The notes beneath the pieces were generated by a model that saw nothing but the letters and a program-made list of their open reading frames with translations, made no database searches and was not told the DNA's origin. A stretch of 64,000 bases of DNA, taken from assembly GCA_965222655.1 (NCBI GenBank), contig CBDCUP010000022.1, forward strand, positions 1,364,001-1,428,000, read 5' to 3'. A program made the translations under genes and the position numbers. The stretch's first letter is position 1, and the number at the start of each line of letters is the position of its first letter. Source of the stretch: CAUZIZ01 sp965222655. GTDB lineage: Bacteria; Acidobacteriota; UBA6911; RPQK01; JAJDTT01. Below are positions 31,541 through 40,992 of this stretch, one piece after another.

Positions 31541-32139
31541 TGCTTTCCTTCGAAGTAATGCGCGAGCCTCTCTCTCACAAAGAGTCTGGCTCGATGAATC
31601 CGAGTCTTCGTCGTCGCTTCCTTGAGGCCCAGCAAAGACGATATCTGTTTGACCGGGTACCCTTCTATGTCTCTCAATGCCAGAGGGGCACGATACTCGA
31701 AGGGTAGAGATTGGATGGCGTCGTAGAGCTGGCTGGAAAGCTCTCGATTCAGCATCACCTCCTCAGGATCTCCGGTCCAGCTGAAAACCGGGTACTCGAG
31801 CTCTCCCTCATCGTTGAATTGAGGCATCCAGTCATCTAGCCTCACTTCCCTCTTCCTGGAGCTCGTCTGCTTGCGCAGCCACATGATGGAATTGTTGACC
31901 GCGATCTTCTTCATCCAAGGCCAGATATCACTTTCCTGACGGAAGGTGTCGATCTTGCGAATGATCTTGAGAAGGGTATCTTGAAGAATCTCCTCGGCAT
32001 CAGGGGGATTCTTGGTGTAGTTCAGGATAACGCCGAAGAGGGGACGGGAAAATCGGTCGATGAACCCGTCGACCACGTTCACGTCCAACTGCTTCAGTCC
32101 TTCGATGAGCTCGCCCTGGGAGGCTTCGTTTGTTTTCAT
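31537..32139 (-). CDS. ECF-type RNA polymerase sigma factor
   Basis: 200 residues with sigma region 2 (DAEEILQDTLLKIIRKIDTF and the WPWMKKIAVN stretch), a variable linker and region 4 with its helix-turn-helix (LPFEYRAPLALRDIEGYPV, KEATTKTRIHRAR). It directs RNA polymerase to a specific promoter set, possibly including its own. It is coupled to the anti-sigma gene by a 4-bp overlap and diverges from the M16 homologue at 32271. The target promoter cannot be read with confidence. Confidence 0.9.
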   Translation of the reverse strand: MKTNEASQGELIEGLKQLDVNVVDGFIDRFSRPLFGVILNYTKNPPDAEEILQDTLLKIIRKIDTFRQESDIWPWMKKIAVNNSIMWLRKQTSSRKREVRLDDWMPQFNDEGELEYPVFSWTGDPEEVMLNRELSSQLYDAIQSLPFEYRAPLALRDIEGYPVKQISSLLGLKEATTKTRIHRARLFVRERLAHYFEGKQ

Positions 32140-32270
32140 TCGAACTCAAGTGCGGCCCGCATACTTGCCCGGAAGATCCCGCTAACCAACTATTCTAGGA
32201 TACCCCAAGGGAGCGAGAAACCCAAGCCGGCAAATTGCCTTGGAGCGCTTGCGTTTGCTACGATCCTTAC

Positions 32271-35015
32271 ATGGCTGGGGTTTTCTTCCTTCTTGCCCTT
32301 CTGACGCTGGCGCCGCCTCTCCTGGCGGGGTCACAGAGGGGATCGCGAAAGAAAATGCCCCCGGCGCCAGAGTACTACAAGGAATTCCAGTTCAGGAAGG
32401 ATCAAGACAACCTGACCCGAGTGGTGCTCAGGAATGGCCTCACAATCCTGGTTGAAGAACATCCCTCTGCCCCCCTGGTCGCCGTCACTACCTTACTGAA
32501 GACTCCACCTTCTCTGGGACCAAATCCAGGCGAACTGCTCCCGGAAACTCTCGCCGAGGTTCTGCTCCAGCAAGACAATCTGAAAGCCCTGAGTTACGAC
32601 GCGGGCGCGGTATTGACCACCGAGAAGAAACGGTATGGAATTCGATTCGCTTCACTGTCGCCGGCAGACGAACTGGAGAAGGCCCTGGCCACCCACGCGG
32701 GGCTGCTTCGCCCAATAAAACCCGAGAAGGTGAGCATCAAGCGAGCGCTGCAGGTCGTCGCTGAGCGGAAGAGTCGAGCAGAGCGATTCCCCTTCACCTA
32801 CGCCAAAAACAGGATCTTGGAGTTGGTCGCTCCCGTGCCGATTGGCAAAGCGAAGCAGACACCCGCCGACCTGCAACAGTTGGGGGACCTTCACCTTCGC
32901 AGCTACCATCCCCGAAACCTGATTCTGGCGGTCTCGGGGGCCGTTCTGAAAGAAAAGACCCTCGAATATGCAATCAAGCACTACGCCAAGCTGGGACAGG
33001 GCAAGGTGCGGGGAGGGAATGAGGGAAGAGGGAAGGCTTCGCTTCAACTTGAAGACCCCGGGTTGAAATATCTACATCGCAGGGGACCCGTCTCCGTGCC
33101 CTACATCGTCATGGGCTACCGGGTCCCTGGACTCGAGCATGAGGACTACCATGCCCTTCTCTTGCTCTCCTATGTACTCGGTCAGGGTGAAAGCTGCGTC
33201 CTGAGCCAGAGGATGGTCCGGCCCGGAATCGCTTTCAAGGCCGGGGCTGCACTAGAGACTGGAGCCGGATCAGGGACGTTCTGGATCCACCTGACACCAG
33301 ACCCCGCCAAGGTGGATCAGGCTGAGGTGCAGGTCCTGGCCCAGATCGAGATCGTGAGGCGCCAGGGTATCTCGCCCGGGCAGTTGGGTCGCGCTAAAGC
33401 TCTTCTGACCAGGAACTTCTACCGAAGAATGGAAGACCTTGATCAACGGGCCCTTCTCCTGGCCCTTGGCGAGTCAGCCGGTCAATTCTGGGACAGGCAA
33501 CTCTTTCTTCGACAGATCCAAGGTCTCAAACCGGCTCAGATCCAACGGGTTGCCAAAAGACATTTTCGCGAGTCCAACCTGGCGGTGGTCGAGTATTTTC
33601 CGAAGCAGGCCGAAGCGCGAACCTTCACCCCGAACTCATTCCAGGAAATGCTTCAATTGCTGGTTCCTGCCTCGATGGACGAACAGATCTCAGAAACAGA
33701 GGTCGCGCTTGGCTCGAGTCAAAAGCAAGGCTTCGCCCCGCTGAAGTTCAAATCTGCCTTTGTGGGTGGCGACCTCAAAGCCACTTCGATTCTAAGAGGA
33801 CCGTCCCTCTACTTCAGAGAGGACCGCACCGTCCCCCTCGTGCACTTTGGTCTCTTTTTCCCTGGAGGAAGAAGCACTGAGTCGATTGAGCAGTCCGGGA
33901 TTACGGAACTCATGGTCCGGACGTCCTTCAAGAGCATGCTGAAAGCAAAGGGGGCGTTGTCGTGGAACGACCTGGAGATGATGGGAGCCGAGATCAGGGT
34001 CGTCAACGAGCCCGACTTCTTCGGCTTGAAGGCAACCGTCCTATCACGGCACACGTCAGCACTCTTCAGCGTGCTGATCGACTGGTTCCGAAACCCGGTC
34101 CTTGACAAAGAAGTGTTCGAGGCCGAGCGGCGAAGAACCCAGGCCGAGCTTCAGTGGCAGGAAGACGAATGGTTTCTCCACGCCTTGAGAAGGACCCGAC
34201 AGCTCCTTTTCGGTCAACACTCTTACGCCCTCAATCGGCTTGGAACGAAAGAGAGCCTTCCCAAGCTGACGCTGGAAATGGCACGCACCCGGCTAGAAAG
34301 CCAGATGACTGGGATACATCCTTGGATCTTCCTGCGAGGGGACATCGAGGGGACGTCGTTCCTGCGCGACTTCGTCTCCCGCTTGAGCGACTCCCACTTC
34401 GTTCGCCGCGACCCGGTGAATAGAGCCAGCCGAGGCCAACGCCAGGCAGGCAGTCCATCGGCAAGCGGAGAGTACGCCCAATACGAACGCGATGGAACCG
34501 TCATGTTGGGGCTCAATGGCCCAGCCCAAGGGACCCGGGATTGGCTGATCTGGGAAGTCTGGCAGACTCTGTTGTTGAGCCCCGAGGTGTCCGCGATCCT
34601 AACTCCGGAGTCCCAAACCCCCATCCTGGAGTTCCAGCTATTTCGAGAGTCAGGGCTCAGCCGCGGTGGCATCTTCGCGTTCGCCTTGTCGACTCCTGGA
34701 TCTGAAAAGGAGGCGGGTAAGGAGTTGATACGGCGCCTGTCGAATATGGAACAGGCACCGTTTACCCGGAATGACCTGCTGAACGCCGTGGTTGGCTCCA
34801 TTACAAGATTTCACCTGGACCGACAGGCGGGTAGTGAAGATCTCCTGCTACTGGCGAAGCAGGTCCTCGGAGGCCACGGCGTCGAGTTTCAGCGGGAGTA
34901 TATCTCCGGCATCAAGCTCGTGACTCCAGGGCAGGTCCGAGCCTTTGCGCGGAGATACTTTCCCGGGAACAGTGGGAAGTTGTCAGTTAGTGGTGAGGTG
35001 GTGGTGGTGGAGTAG
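32271..35015 (+). CDS. M16-family (insulinase/pitrilysin-like) protein without the zinc motif
   Basis: About 914 residues with the two-lobed M16 layout: an N-terminal half starting RVVLRNGLTILVEEHPSAPLVAV, and a second pair of domains from about residue 500. The HxxEH zinc site expected after the first strands is absent (LLPETLAEVLLQQ is at that place), so it is probably a non-catalytic subunit or a protease homologue with a scaffold role. ATG 32271 gives a clear signal peptide (VFFLLALLTLAPPLLAG), placing it outside the inner membrane; an upstream TTG at 32235 would bury that signal. No second M16 gene is adjacent. Confidence 0.75.
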   Translation: MAGVFFLLALLTLAPPLLAGSQRGSRKKMPPAPEYYKEFQFRKDQDNLTRVVLRNGLTILVEEHPSAPLVAVTTLLKTPPSLGPNPGELLPETLAEVLLQQDNLKALSYDAGAVLTTEKKRYGIRFASLSPADELEKALATHAGLLRPIKPEKVSIKRALQVVAERKSRAERFPFTYAKNRILELVAPVPIGKAKQTPADLQQLGDLHLRSYHPRNLILAVSGAVLKEKTLEYAIKHYAKLGQGKVRGGNEGRGKASLQLEDPGLKYLHRRGPVSVPYIVMGYRVPGLEHEDYHALLLLSYVLGQGESCVLSQRMVRPGIAFKAGAALETGAGSGTFWIHLTPDPAKVDQAEVQVLAQIEIVRRQGISPGQLGRAKALLTRNFYRRMEDLDQRALLLALGESAGQFWDRQLFLRQIQGLKPAQIQRVAKRHFRESNLAVVEYFPKQAEARTFTPNSFQEMLQLLVPASMDEQISETEVALGSSQKQGFAPLKFKSAFVGGDLKATSILRGPSLYFREDRTVPLVHFGLFFPGGRSTESIEQSGITELMVRTSFKSMLKAKGALSWNDLEMMGAEIRVVNEPDFFGLKATVLSRHTSALFSVLIDWFRNPVLDKEVFEAERRRTQAELQWQEDEWFLHALRRTRQLLFGQHSYALNRLGTKESLPKLTLEMARTRLESQMTGIHPWIFLRGDIEGTSFLRDFVSRLSDSHFVRRDPVNRASRGQRQAGSPSASGEYAQYERDGTVMLGLNGPAQGTRDWLIWEVWQTLLLSPEVSAILTPESQTPILEFQLFRESGLSRGGIFAFALSTPGSEKEAGKELIRRLSNMEQAPFTRNDLLNAVVGSITRFHLDRQAGSEDLLLLAKQVLGGHGVEFQREYISGIKLVTPGQVRAFARRYFPGNSGKLSVSGEVVVVE

Positions 35016-35080
35016 TGAGTAGTGGAGTAGTGGAGTAGTGGAGTAGTGAACGGTGAGCAGTGAATAGTTGACGGTGAGAG
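35007..35080. repeat. Low-complexity GGAGTAGT tandem tract
   Basis: Four near-perfect GGAGTAGT units (about 35010-35048), then looser GTGAGCAGTGAA-type repeats, fill the gap between the M16 stop and the isomerase start. The tract contains many GTG triplets, which makes the downstream start harder to fix. Confidence 0.6.
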
Positions 35081-35087
35081 GTGAGCA

Positions 35088-36170
35088 GTGAGCGGTACCG
35101 GGAAAGAGGTCCTTGACCTTCCAAGCGAGTTGGCAGAACGCGACCCGCAGGGGATGCTGAAGATCCTGGGCAGGTTCGATCAGCAGCTGGATCGGGCTCT
35201 CGAGATCGGTCAGGAAGTGGACATCCTCCCTGGCGGGGAACCCGTCGAGAAGGTTCTCTTGTGTGGGATGGGGGGATCAGCTATCGGGGGAGACTTCCTC
35301 AGGGCCTACCTTGGACAGGACATAAGGGTCCCCTTCCTGGTCAACCGCAACTACTCTCTTCCCGGATTCGTAGATGCCGGCACACTCGTCCTTGTCGCCA
35401 GCTATTCCGGTCAGACTGAAGAGACGCTTTCTTCCTATGCCCAGGCCCGAGAGAAGGGAGCTCGCGTCATCTGTCTGACGTCGGGCGGAACACTCGGCCA
35501 ACTGGCCCAGGAGCACGGGGTTCCCTGCGCCCGGATTCCCGAGGGATACCCGCCTCGCTCCGCGCTCGGCTTCTGCTCGATACCGTTCCTGGCCTGTCTG
35601 TCGCGTCTGGGTCTGGTCGCCGACCGCAGCGAGGATCTGCGACGTTCGATTGAGCTGGTACGTGAAAAGATCAAGAACTACGGGCCGCTGAGTGCCATTT
35701 CAGAGAATCCGGCGAAGCATCTCGCACTCAGCCTGAAGGGCCAGATACCCATCATTTATGGGAGCGACAGCCATCTCGAAATGGTGGCGGTTCGCTGGCG
35801 CGGCCAGTTCTCCGAGAACGGAAAACAACTTGCCTACTCCAGTACTCTTCCCGAAATGAATCACAACGAAATCGAGGGCTGGACATATCCACCGACCCTG
35901 CTTCGCCAACTCGTCCCCATCTTCCTCCGAGATCGCGAGGACCATCCCAAAACCCAGGCTCGAATCGATGTCACCAGAGATCTGTTGAGTGAGAAGGTCG
36001 ACTCGACGCTGGAGTACTGGACAGACGGGGAAAGCTGGATCGATCGGCTTTGGAGCTTGATTCTCCTGGGTGACTACGCCAGTGTGTACCTGGCTTTCTT
36101 GAACCAGATCGACCCGACGCCGGTGAAGATCATTGAACGCTTGAAGACCCGACTCAAAGAGCTTGCTTGA
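35088..36170 (+). CDS. Bifunctional phosphoglucose/phosphomannose isomerase
   Basis: 360 residues with paired SIS domains: LLCGMGGSAIGGDFL near residue 48, VASYSGQTEETL near 105, then the archaeal/bacterial bifunctional PGI/PMI C-terminal part (SENGKQLAYSSTLPEMNHNE, with the catalytic glutamate and histidine region). It interconverts fructose-6-phosphate with glucose- or mannose-6-phosphate. The GTG start at 35088 lies at the end of a GTG-rich repeat, so a few codons of uncertainty remain. First gene of a likely operon with the DapF homologue and M20 peptidase. Confidence 0.85.
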   Translation: MSGTGKEVLDLPSELAERDPQGMLKILGRFDQQLDRALEIGQEVDILPGGEPVEKVLLCGMGGSAIGGDFLRAYLGQDIRVPFLVNRNYSLPGFVDAGTLVLVASYSGQTEETLSSYAQAREKGARVICLTSGGTLGQLAQEHGVPCARIPEGYPPRSALGFCSIPFLACLSRLGLVADRSEDLRRSIELVREKIKNYGPLSAISENPAKHLALSLKGQIPIIYGSDSHLEMVAVRWRGQFSENGKQLAYSSTLPEMNHNEIEGWTYPPTLLRQLVPIFLRDREDHPKTQARIDVTRDLLSEKVDSTLEYWTDGESWIDRLWSLILLGDYASVYLAFLNQIDPTPVKIIERLKTRLKELA

Positions 36171-36207
36171 ATCCGATCGTCCCCTTCTCCCGAAGAATCA
36201 AATCCCG

Positions 36208-37056
36208 ATGATATCGGCCTCGAAATACCATTCTTATGGCAATGACTTCCTGATAGTTGCCTCAGAACAAATTTCAGACGAAGACCACTGCGACTTTGCT
36301 CGGGCCATCTGCGACCCGCATTTCGGGGTTGGCGCGGACGGTTGTATCTTCGTCGACCGACGTCCCGACGAACACTTTTTCCTGCGCATCATCAACCGTG
36401 ACGGCAGCGAGGCCGGCATGTCGGGGAACGGCTGCCGCTGCGCCGCCTCTTTCCTGCATCATCACCACTGGGCCGAGCAGGACACTCTGTCACTGGAAAC
36501 CGTCTCAGGCCACAAGATGTGCCGGTTGCTGGCACAAGAGAATCTTCTCTGGCGCTACACGACCTCACTGGGTGAACCACGCTTCTCGCCGGATGCCATT
36601 CCCTTCACCGGAACGGATCTATCGTCCGTGTTGGATCACCCTCTAGAAGTCGGTAGTAGGAATGTCCACATCACGGCGCTCTCGGTAGGAAATCCACAGT
36701 GTGTCGTCTTTGTTCCCACCCTTCCTGCCCAAGAGGAATTCGAACACCTGGGTCCCGCGCTCGAGACACATTCGGCTTTTCCCGAACGGACCAACGTCAG
36801 CTTCGTGCTGGTCGAAGGCAAGCACCGTCTGAAGGTCAGAATCTGGGAGCGGGGTGTGGGGCCAACCCATTCCTCGGGAACCGGCTGCAGCGGTGCGGCG
36901 GTGGCGGCGATTCGCACGGGTCGAGCCGAGTCCCCGGTTGAGGTAGAAACAGGAACGGGCAGCCAGCAAGTCGAGTGGAGTCAGGGAGGCGAGATCCTTC
37001 TCACGGGAACTTCGGAATTTGTCGCTGAAGTCGAATTCAACTGGAGCCATAGATGA
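36208..37056 (+). CDS. dapF: Diaminopimelate epimerase family protein with both catalytic cysteines replaced by serine
   Basis: 282 residues with the paired DapF fold: SYGNDFLIV at the start, FGVGADG, GSEAGMSGNGCRC and ERGVGPTHSSGTGCSG. In characterised DapF one catalytic cysteine sits in CGNG and the other in CGTG. Here these read S72-GNG and S223-GTG, so both are serine; nearby cysteines (C75, C77, C227) are offset. The protein may be a different isomerase or use serine poorly. ATG 36208 was chosen because the next start upstream overlaps the preceding gene with poor N-terminal fit. The stop overlaps the M20 start (ATGA). Confidence 0.75.
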   Translation: MISASKYHSYGNDFLIVASEQISDEDHCDFARAICDPHFGVGADGCIFVDRRPDEHFFLRIINRDGSEAGMSGNGCRCAASFLHHHHWAEQDTLSLETVSGHKMCRLLAQENLLWRYTTSLGEPRFSPDAIPFTGTDLSSVLDHPLEVGSRNVHITALSVGNPQCVVFVPTLPAQEEFEHLGPALETHSAFPERTNVSFVLVEGKHRLKVRIWERGVGPTHSSGTGCSGAAVAAIRTGRAESPVEVETGTGSQQVEWSQGGEILLTGTSEFVAEVEFNWSHR

Positions 37057-38189
37057 GCGATCAGACGTTCCTGGAGACTGTCAAGGATGAGCAGCAGGCG
37101 ATCATCGAGCTACTGAAGGATCTTGTAGAGCGAGAGAGCCCTTCCACCGAGAAAGCCCTGGTAGATGACCTGGGGTCCTTTCTCACGTCCCACATGAGGG
37201 AGGCAGGTTTTTCGCCTCAGGTCGTGCCTCGGGACGATGTGGGCGACATCATCTGGACCGAGTGGGACGGCGGAGCCCAAGGCTCCATCCTGGTCTTGTG
37301 CCACATCGACACGGTATGGGAGCAGGGAAGCCTCGCCCGACTTCCCTTCCGGGTTGAGGGCAATCGGCTCCACGGTCCCGGGGTCTTCGACATGAAGGCA
37401 GGCGTTGCCGCGACCCTCAAGATACAGGACTACATCGCACAAGGCCGCATCCGGCCGGAACGCAATGTCCGTTTTCTCTACACCACCGATGAGGAGACCG
37501 GAAGCCTTCAAAGCCAGGAGCTGATCGAGGAGTTTTCCCGCCAAAGCGATCTGGTGCTGGTGACCGAACCTCCGCTTCCGGGAGGCGTACTGAAGACCTT
37601 TCGGAAAGGCGCCGGAACTGCCGGCATCAAGATCAAGGGACGAGCCGCCCATGCCGGAGTCGAGCCTGAAAAGGGTATCAACGCCGTTGAAGAACTGGCT
37701 CGACAGATCCTGAAGATCCAGGCCCTCTCCTTTGCCGAACAGGAAACGACGGTGTCGGTGACCGTGGCTCAGGGCGGGACACGCGACAACGTCATCCCGG
37801 ACTCCGCTGCTGCCATGGTGGATTTCCGCTTCCGAACCGTGGAGGAAGGGCAACGTGTTGAAGCCGCCCTGCGCCATCTGGAACCGCAACTATCCGGTGC
37901 TCGTATCGAGGTTTCCGGAGGCATCAATCGTCCCCCTATGATCAAAGGTCCCAAGAGCGAAGCCCTTTTCGCAAAAGCCCGTGAAATCGGACGGGATCTG
38001 GGTCTGGATCTGAAGGAGGGAGAGACTGGTGGAGGAAGTGATGGAAGCTTCAGCGCCGCCCTCGGAGTGCCCACTCTGGACGGCCTGGGAGTAGACGGCG
38101 ACGGAGCCCACGCGGTCCACGAACACATCGAGTTGGACGCCCTCCCGGTACGGGTCGCGCTACTGGCGCGATTGGTCGAACGCCTCTGA
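37053..38189 (+). CDS. M20-family metallopeptidase (carboxypeptidase G2/ArgE-like)
   Basis: 378 residues with the di-zinc site of M20 enzymes: H84/D86 in LCHIDTVW, bridging D113 in GPGVFDMKAG, catalytic E147 and E148 in TTDEETGS, and a late histidine near DGAHAVHEH. The dimerisation lid carries GRAAHAGVEPEKG. It hydrolyses N-acyl or peptide bonds in the cytoplasm. Start and preceding stop overlap as ATGA, so it is coupled to the DapF homologue; together with the decayed M24 gene behind it, this suggests peptide or peptidoglycan amino acid recycling (inference). Confidence 0.85.
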   Translation: MSDQTFLETVKDEQQAIIELLKDLVERESPSTEKALVDDLGSFLTSHMREAGFSPQVVPRDDVGDIIWTEWDGGAQGSILVLCHIDTVWEQGSLARLPFRVEGNRLHGPGVFDMKAGVAATLKIQDYIAQGRIRPERNVRFLYTTDEETGSLQSQELIEEFSRQSDLVLVTEPPLPGGVLKTFRKGAGTAGIKIKGRAAHAGVEPEKGINAVEELARQILKIQALSFAEQETTVSVTVAQGGTRDNVIPDSAAAMVDFRFRTVEEGQRVEAALRHLEPQLSGARIEVSGGINRPPMIKGPKSEALFAKAREIGRDLGLDLKEGETGGGSDGSFSAALGVPTLDGLGVDGDGAHAVHEHIELDALPVRVALLARLVERL

Positions 38190-39029
38190 GCCTGAACTTC
38201 GAAAATCCCGAGGTCCAAGATACGAGGTACGATCACCCCATACTACTGGTCGCCGAAGAACTCCTAACGTTCTTCCTTCACCAGCCCGCCTGGGTGAAGG
38301 ACATCCGCCCTCTGCGGAGCGTGATGAGTGCACTGGACCTTCCTTTCGACCTGTCGGGCCTGGACCGGTTCATCCCAGCGCGCCCGCGACAGATGCACCC
38401 ATGAACATCGTCGAGGCACTGCGAAGCGCTCTGGACGACCTGGGCCTCAGCAGGGGCAAAGTCGGATTCGACCAACCCGGCCTCTCCCGACATCTTGAGT
38501 TCCCCCATCTGCAGGCACTGGACGGCTATGCTCCTCTTCTTTTCGCGCGTCAGGAGAAGACCGCTGAGGAGCTTCAGCTATTGCGGCAGGCCCTCCAGAT
38601 CAATCAACGGGCTATTCACAAGACTGTCAAGGCGTGGGACCAGGGTATGACCTGGAAGGAACTGAACCACGCCTATTACAAGGCCACCGTGGAGGTGGGG
38701 GTATCATTGATGATCCGCGCGGGATGATATTCGCAAACCCCCGAGGCGCTGATCCCGCCATCATCCTCTCTGGCGGGCTGGAGGACTACGTGATCGAGTC
38801 CGGCGTGCAAATCCTCTTCGACTGCCACGGAGCTTGGAACATGTATTGCTGGGACGGCGGCAAGACCTGGATCGTGGATGATCAGCCCACGGGCAGGACG
38901 GCCGAGGTCGCCAAGGCCACCGAGGTAGCGGTCAGGGAATTGGCTCAGGCGATGCCGGACGGCGGCGAGTCGCTCTACACCTGGGACTTCGCCCCGATAA
39001 CGGGCCGCGGCACTGACGGTCCTGGATGA
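38186..39029 (+). pseudogene. M24-family (creatinase/Xaa-Pro dipeptidase-like) peptidase, multiply frameshifted
   Basis: Three pieces in successive frames belong together. First, 38186-38404 reads HPILLVAEELLTF and WVKDIRPL, like the end of a creatinase N-domain. Second, 38401-38727 reads MNIVEALRSALDDLGLSRG and the start of the catalytic domain (WDQGMTWKELNHAYYKA). Third, the frame ending at 39029 reads DDPRGMIFANPRGADPAIIL and LFDCHGAWNMYCWDGGKTW. The second break lies in a run of five Gs at about 38696-38700, where one more G restores the frame. Both the N-terminal start and the C-terminal metal ligands are missing. Non-functional remnant of an M24 peptidase next to the M20 peptidase. Confidence 0.7.
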
Positions 39030-39067
39030 TCTGGGATCGACGCTGGATCGAGCGGAGTGGTCGGTGG

Positions 39068-40381
39068 TCACGGCTTGGGAAGGCGAGGCGCGTCACCAGT
39101 GCGAGCAGGCCGAGTGGCCAGCAGCGCTCTGCGATCGAGGATATTCCCACCTAGAATGACCGTTTGGACACGGGTGATATTGGAGATTTCCTGGAGCGGA
39201 TCGGCGTCCAGGATGATGAGATCAGCCAGCCTTCCTGCGCTGAGGATACCGCGGTCATCGAGTCGGAGGGCCTCCGCCCCGACGCTGGTGGCGGCCTCAA
39301 GTGCCGCGGCGGTGGACATACCCGCTTCCACATGCATTTCCAGCTCGCGGTGGAAGGCGAAGCCGGGCGCGGCATTGTCTGCGGTACCATGCGAGCCGAT
39401 CGAGACCGACCCTCCAGCCCGCTGGTAGCGCACGGTAAACTCAGCCAGGTTCTCGATGGCCTTCCACTCCTGCTCGTTCCCTTCTACTCCTCGAGCAGGC
39501 TCAAAGGTGGCGAGGGTGGCATCGAGATTGACCTCATTCCTCAGCATCAACTCGATGAGATCCGCTGCAGCCTCTCCATTCGGATCTACCTTCGCCCACA
39601 CCCGAAATCGTCCTGGGCTCCGCGCCGAGTTGTCCTTGAGCACTTCCTGACGGAAGGCCTCTGATTCCTTCGGTGGAAGCAGAGCCCGGCCCAGAGTAGT
39701 CGTATGCTCAATGCCGTCGAGCCCGAGAGCGATGGCATCACGAGCATCTACGATTTCCAGGTGCCCGTGGACCGGGATGTTGCGTCGATCGGCCTCCTCG
39801 ATGACGGCCTTCATCAGCGTCAGCGGCAGTCGGAAGTAGACTTTTAGAGACGTCGCCCCCTTATCGATGAGGCGATTGGTGGTGCGGCGGGCGTCCATCT
39901 CATCCAGTAGGACGAGGCTCTGGTCCGGGTAGGCTGGGTTGGTACCGTCAAGAAGCGGCCCGCTGTAGAGTAGCCGCGGAGTGGGAAGACCCTGGCTGCG
40001 CATATCAGCCAGCCATTGCTGATTGTCCTCGATCCAATTCCCCATCTCCCGCTGCGTGGTCACGCCTTGAGCCAGGAAATGCAGGGGCAACCAGGGCGAG
40101 GTTCGTGGATCGTAATGGAAGTGAAGGTCTACGAAGCCGGGCAGAATGAATTTCCCACGAGCATCAAGACGCCGTGCGTCGGCAGGAACCCGTACTTCAC
40201 TAGCCGGCCCTATCTCTTTGATCTGTCGGCCGAAGATGAGAATCGTAGCAGTTTCATGAATGGCACCTGTGCCGTCGAAGACAGTCCCGCCTTCGACAGC
40301 CAGCCATTCCTCCTGGATAGCCGCAAAGACAGAGTTACCCGCGAGTAGCAGAAAGAGAGCTGCGATCACCGAAAGATGCAT
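39068..40381 (-). CDS. Secreted amidohydrolase family protein
   Basis: 437 residues from ATG 40381, which follows AGGAGTCGCTC and opens a signal peptide (LSVIAALFLLLAGNSVFA). The amidohydrolase core shows the outer strand IQEEWLAVEGGTVFDG, the metal-binding FVDLHFHYDP, the lysine region KGATSLKVYF, histidines in HGHLEIVDA and IEHTTTLG, then GSHGTADN where an aspartate is usual. The C-terminus has ILSAGRLADLIILDADP. It resembles imidazolonepropionase-like or prolidase-like exported hydrolases; substrate unknown. The frame is open further upstream to 40561, but that part reads as palindrome sequence. Confidence 0.8.
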   Translation of the reverse strand: MHLSVIAALFLLLAGNSVFAAIQEEWLAVEGGTVFDGTGAIHETATILIFGRQIKEIGPASEVRVPADARRLDARGKFILPGFVDLHFHYDPRTSPWLPLHFLAQGVTTQREMGNWIEDNQQWLADMRSQGLPTPRLLYSGPLLDGTNPAYPDQSLVLLDEMDARRTTNRLIDKGATSLKVYFRLPLTLMKAVIEEADRRNIPVHGHLEIVDARDAIALGLDGIEHTTTLGRALLPPKESEAFRQEVLKDNSARSPGRFRVWAKVDPNGEAAADLIELMLRNEVNLDATLATFEPARGVEGNEQEWKAIENLAEFTVRYQRAGGSVSIGSHGTADNAAPGFAFHRELEMHVEAGMSTAAALEAATSVGAEALRLDDRGILSAGRLADLIILDADPLQEISNITRVQTVILGGNILDRRALLATRPARTGDAPRLPKP

Positions 40382-40467
40382 GAGCGACTCCTGCACACTC
40401 CCTCGGCTCCAGGCTGAGGGGCTCGAGGGCGGTCGAATCGAATTCGACTCGCCATTGACTCTGGTCC

Positions 40468-40540
40468 TGGCTTTGGCCTCCGGGTCGCCGCGCGTCGAGC
40501 CAGGCTCAACCGATTTGCTTCGGCCCGGAGGCCAAAGCCA
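40468..40540. repeat. Intergenic palindrome, member 3 of the 80-bp family
   Basis: TGGCTTTGGCCTCCGGG pairs exactly with CCCGGAGGCCAAAGCCA. The middle has CGTCGAGCCAGGCTC. Same layout as 13433-13512 and 13605-13684, but with a different stem sequence. It lies upstream of the amidohydrolase gene. Confidence 0.7.
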
Positions 40541-40972
40541 CGTCGCAGACCAACTCCCCAAACTCTCCCTTCATTCGGAGACTACCCTATCGTCCCCCAG
40601 ATGTCAGTGATAGTCTGACGTCTCGAGACCCCAATCCGCGAAGCGAGGGATTAGAGTGCACCGGAGAAAAGTCGCGCTGGCTGGTGTGGCGGTCGTGTTG
40701 CAACTGATTGGGGCCACCAGCTATCGGGAGGCGCTGGCTGGGGGTAGGCAGCCTACCCAAAAGACGGGAACCATCCAGGTAACCCGGCGCCCAGCCCAGA
40801 AGCGCACACATCGCACAAGGTTCCCCCCCCTCCAAATTCACGCTCCAAGAGGCGTGAAGAAGCTGCAGGGTACTACCAATCTACTAATTCATTAACAGTC
40901 AGCCAAGGCTCACCGACAGCCGTTGTGCATAGTTGGCAGTGGGAGGCACCCCCCCGAAAGGGGAGGCCTTCT
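40541..40972. other. Gene-poor stretch with a doubtful exported-peptide frame
   Basis: A GTG at 40656 (after GAGGGATT) opens a 79-codon frame beginning MHRRKVALAGVAVVLQLIG, signal-like, but its remainder is of non-protein-like composition. It could be another beheaded secreted gene cut by the Tn3 remnant. Otherwise I see nothing here. Confidence 0.3.
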
Positions 40973-40992
40973 GGGGACGGTGCCGGTAAGTA

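Noticed and set aside
34223..34801. 192-codon minus-strand frame inside the M16 homologue
   Set aside because: Antisense to a continuous, domain-bearing gene and without start signals.
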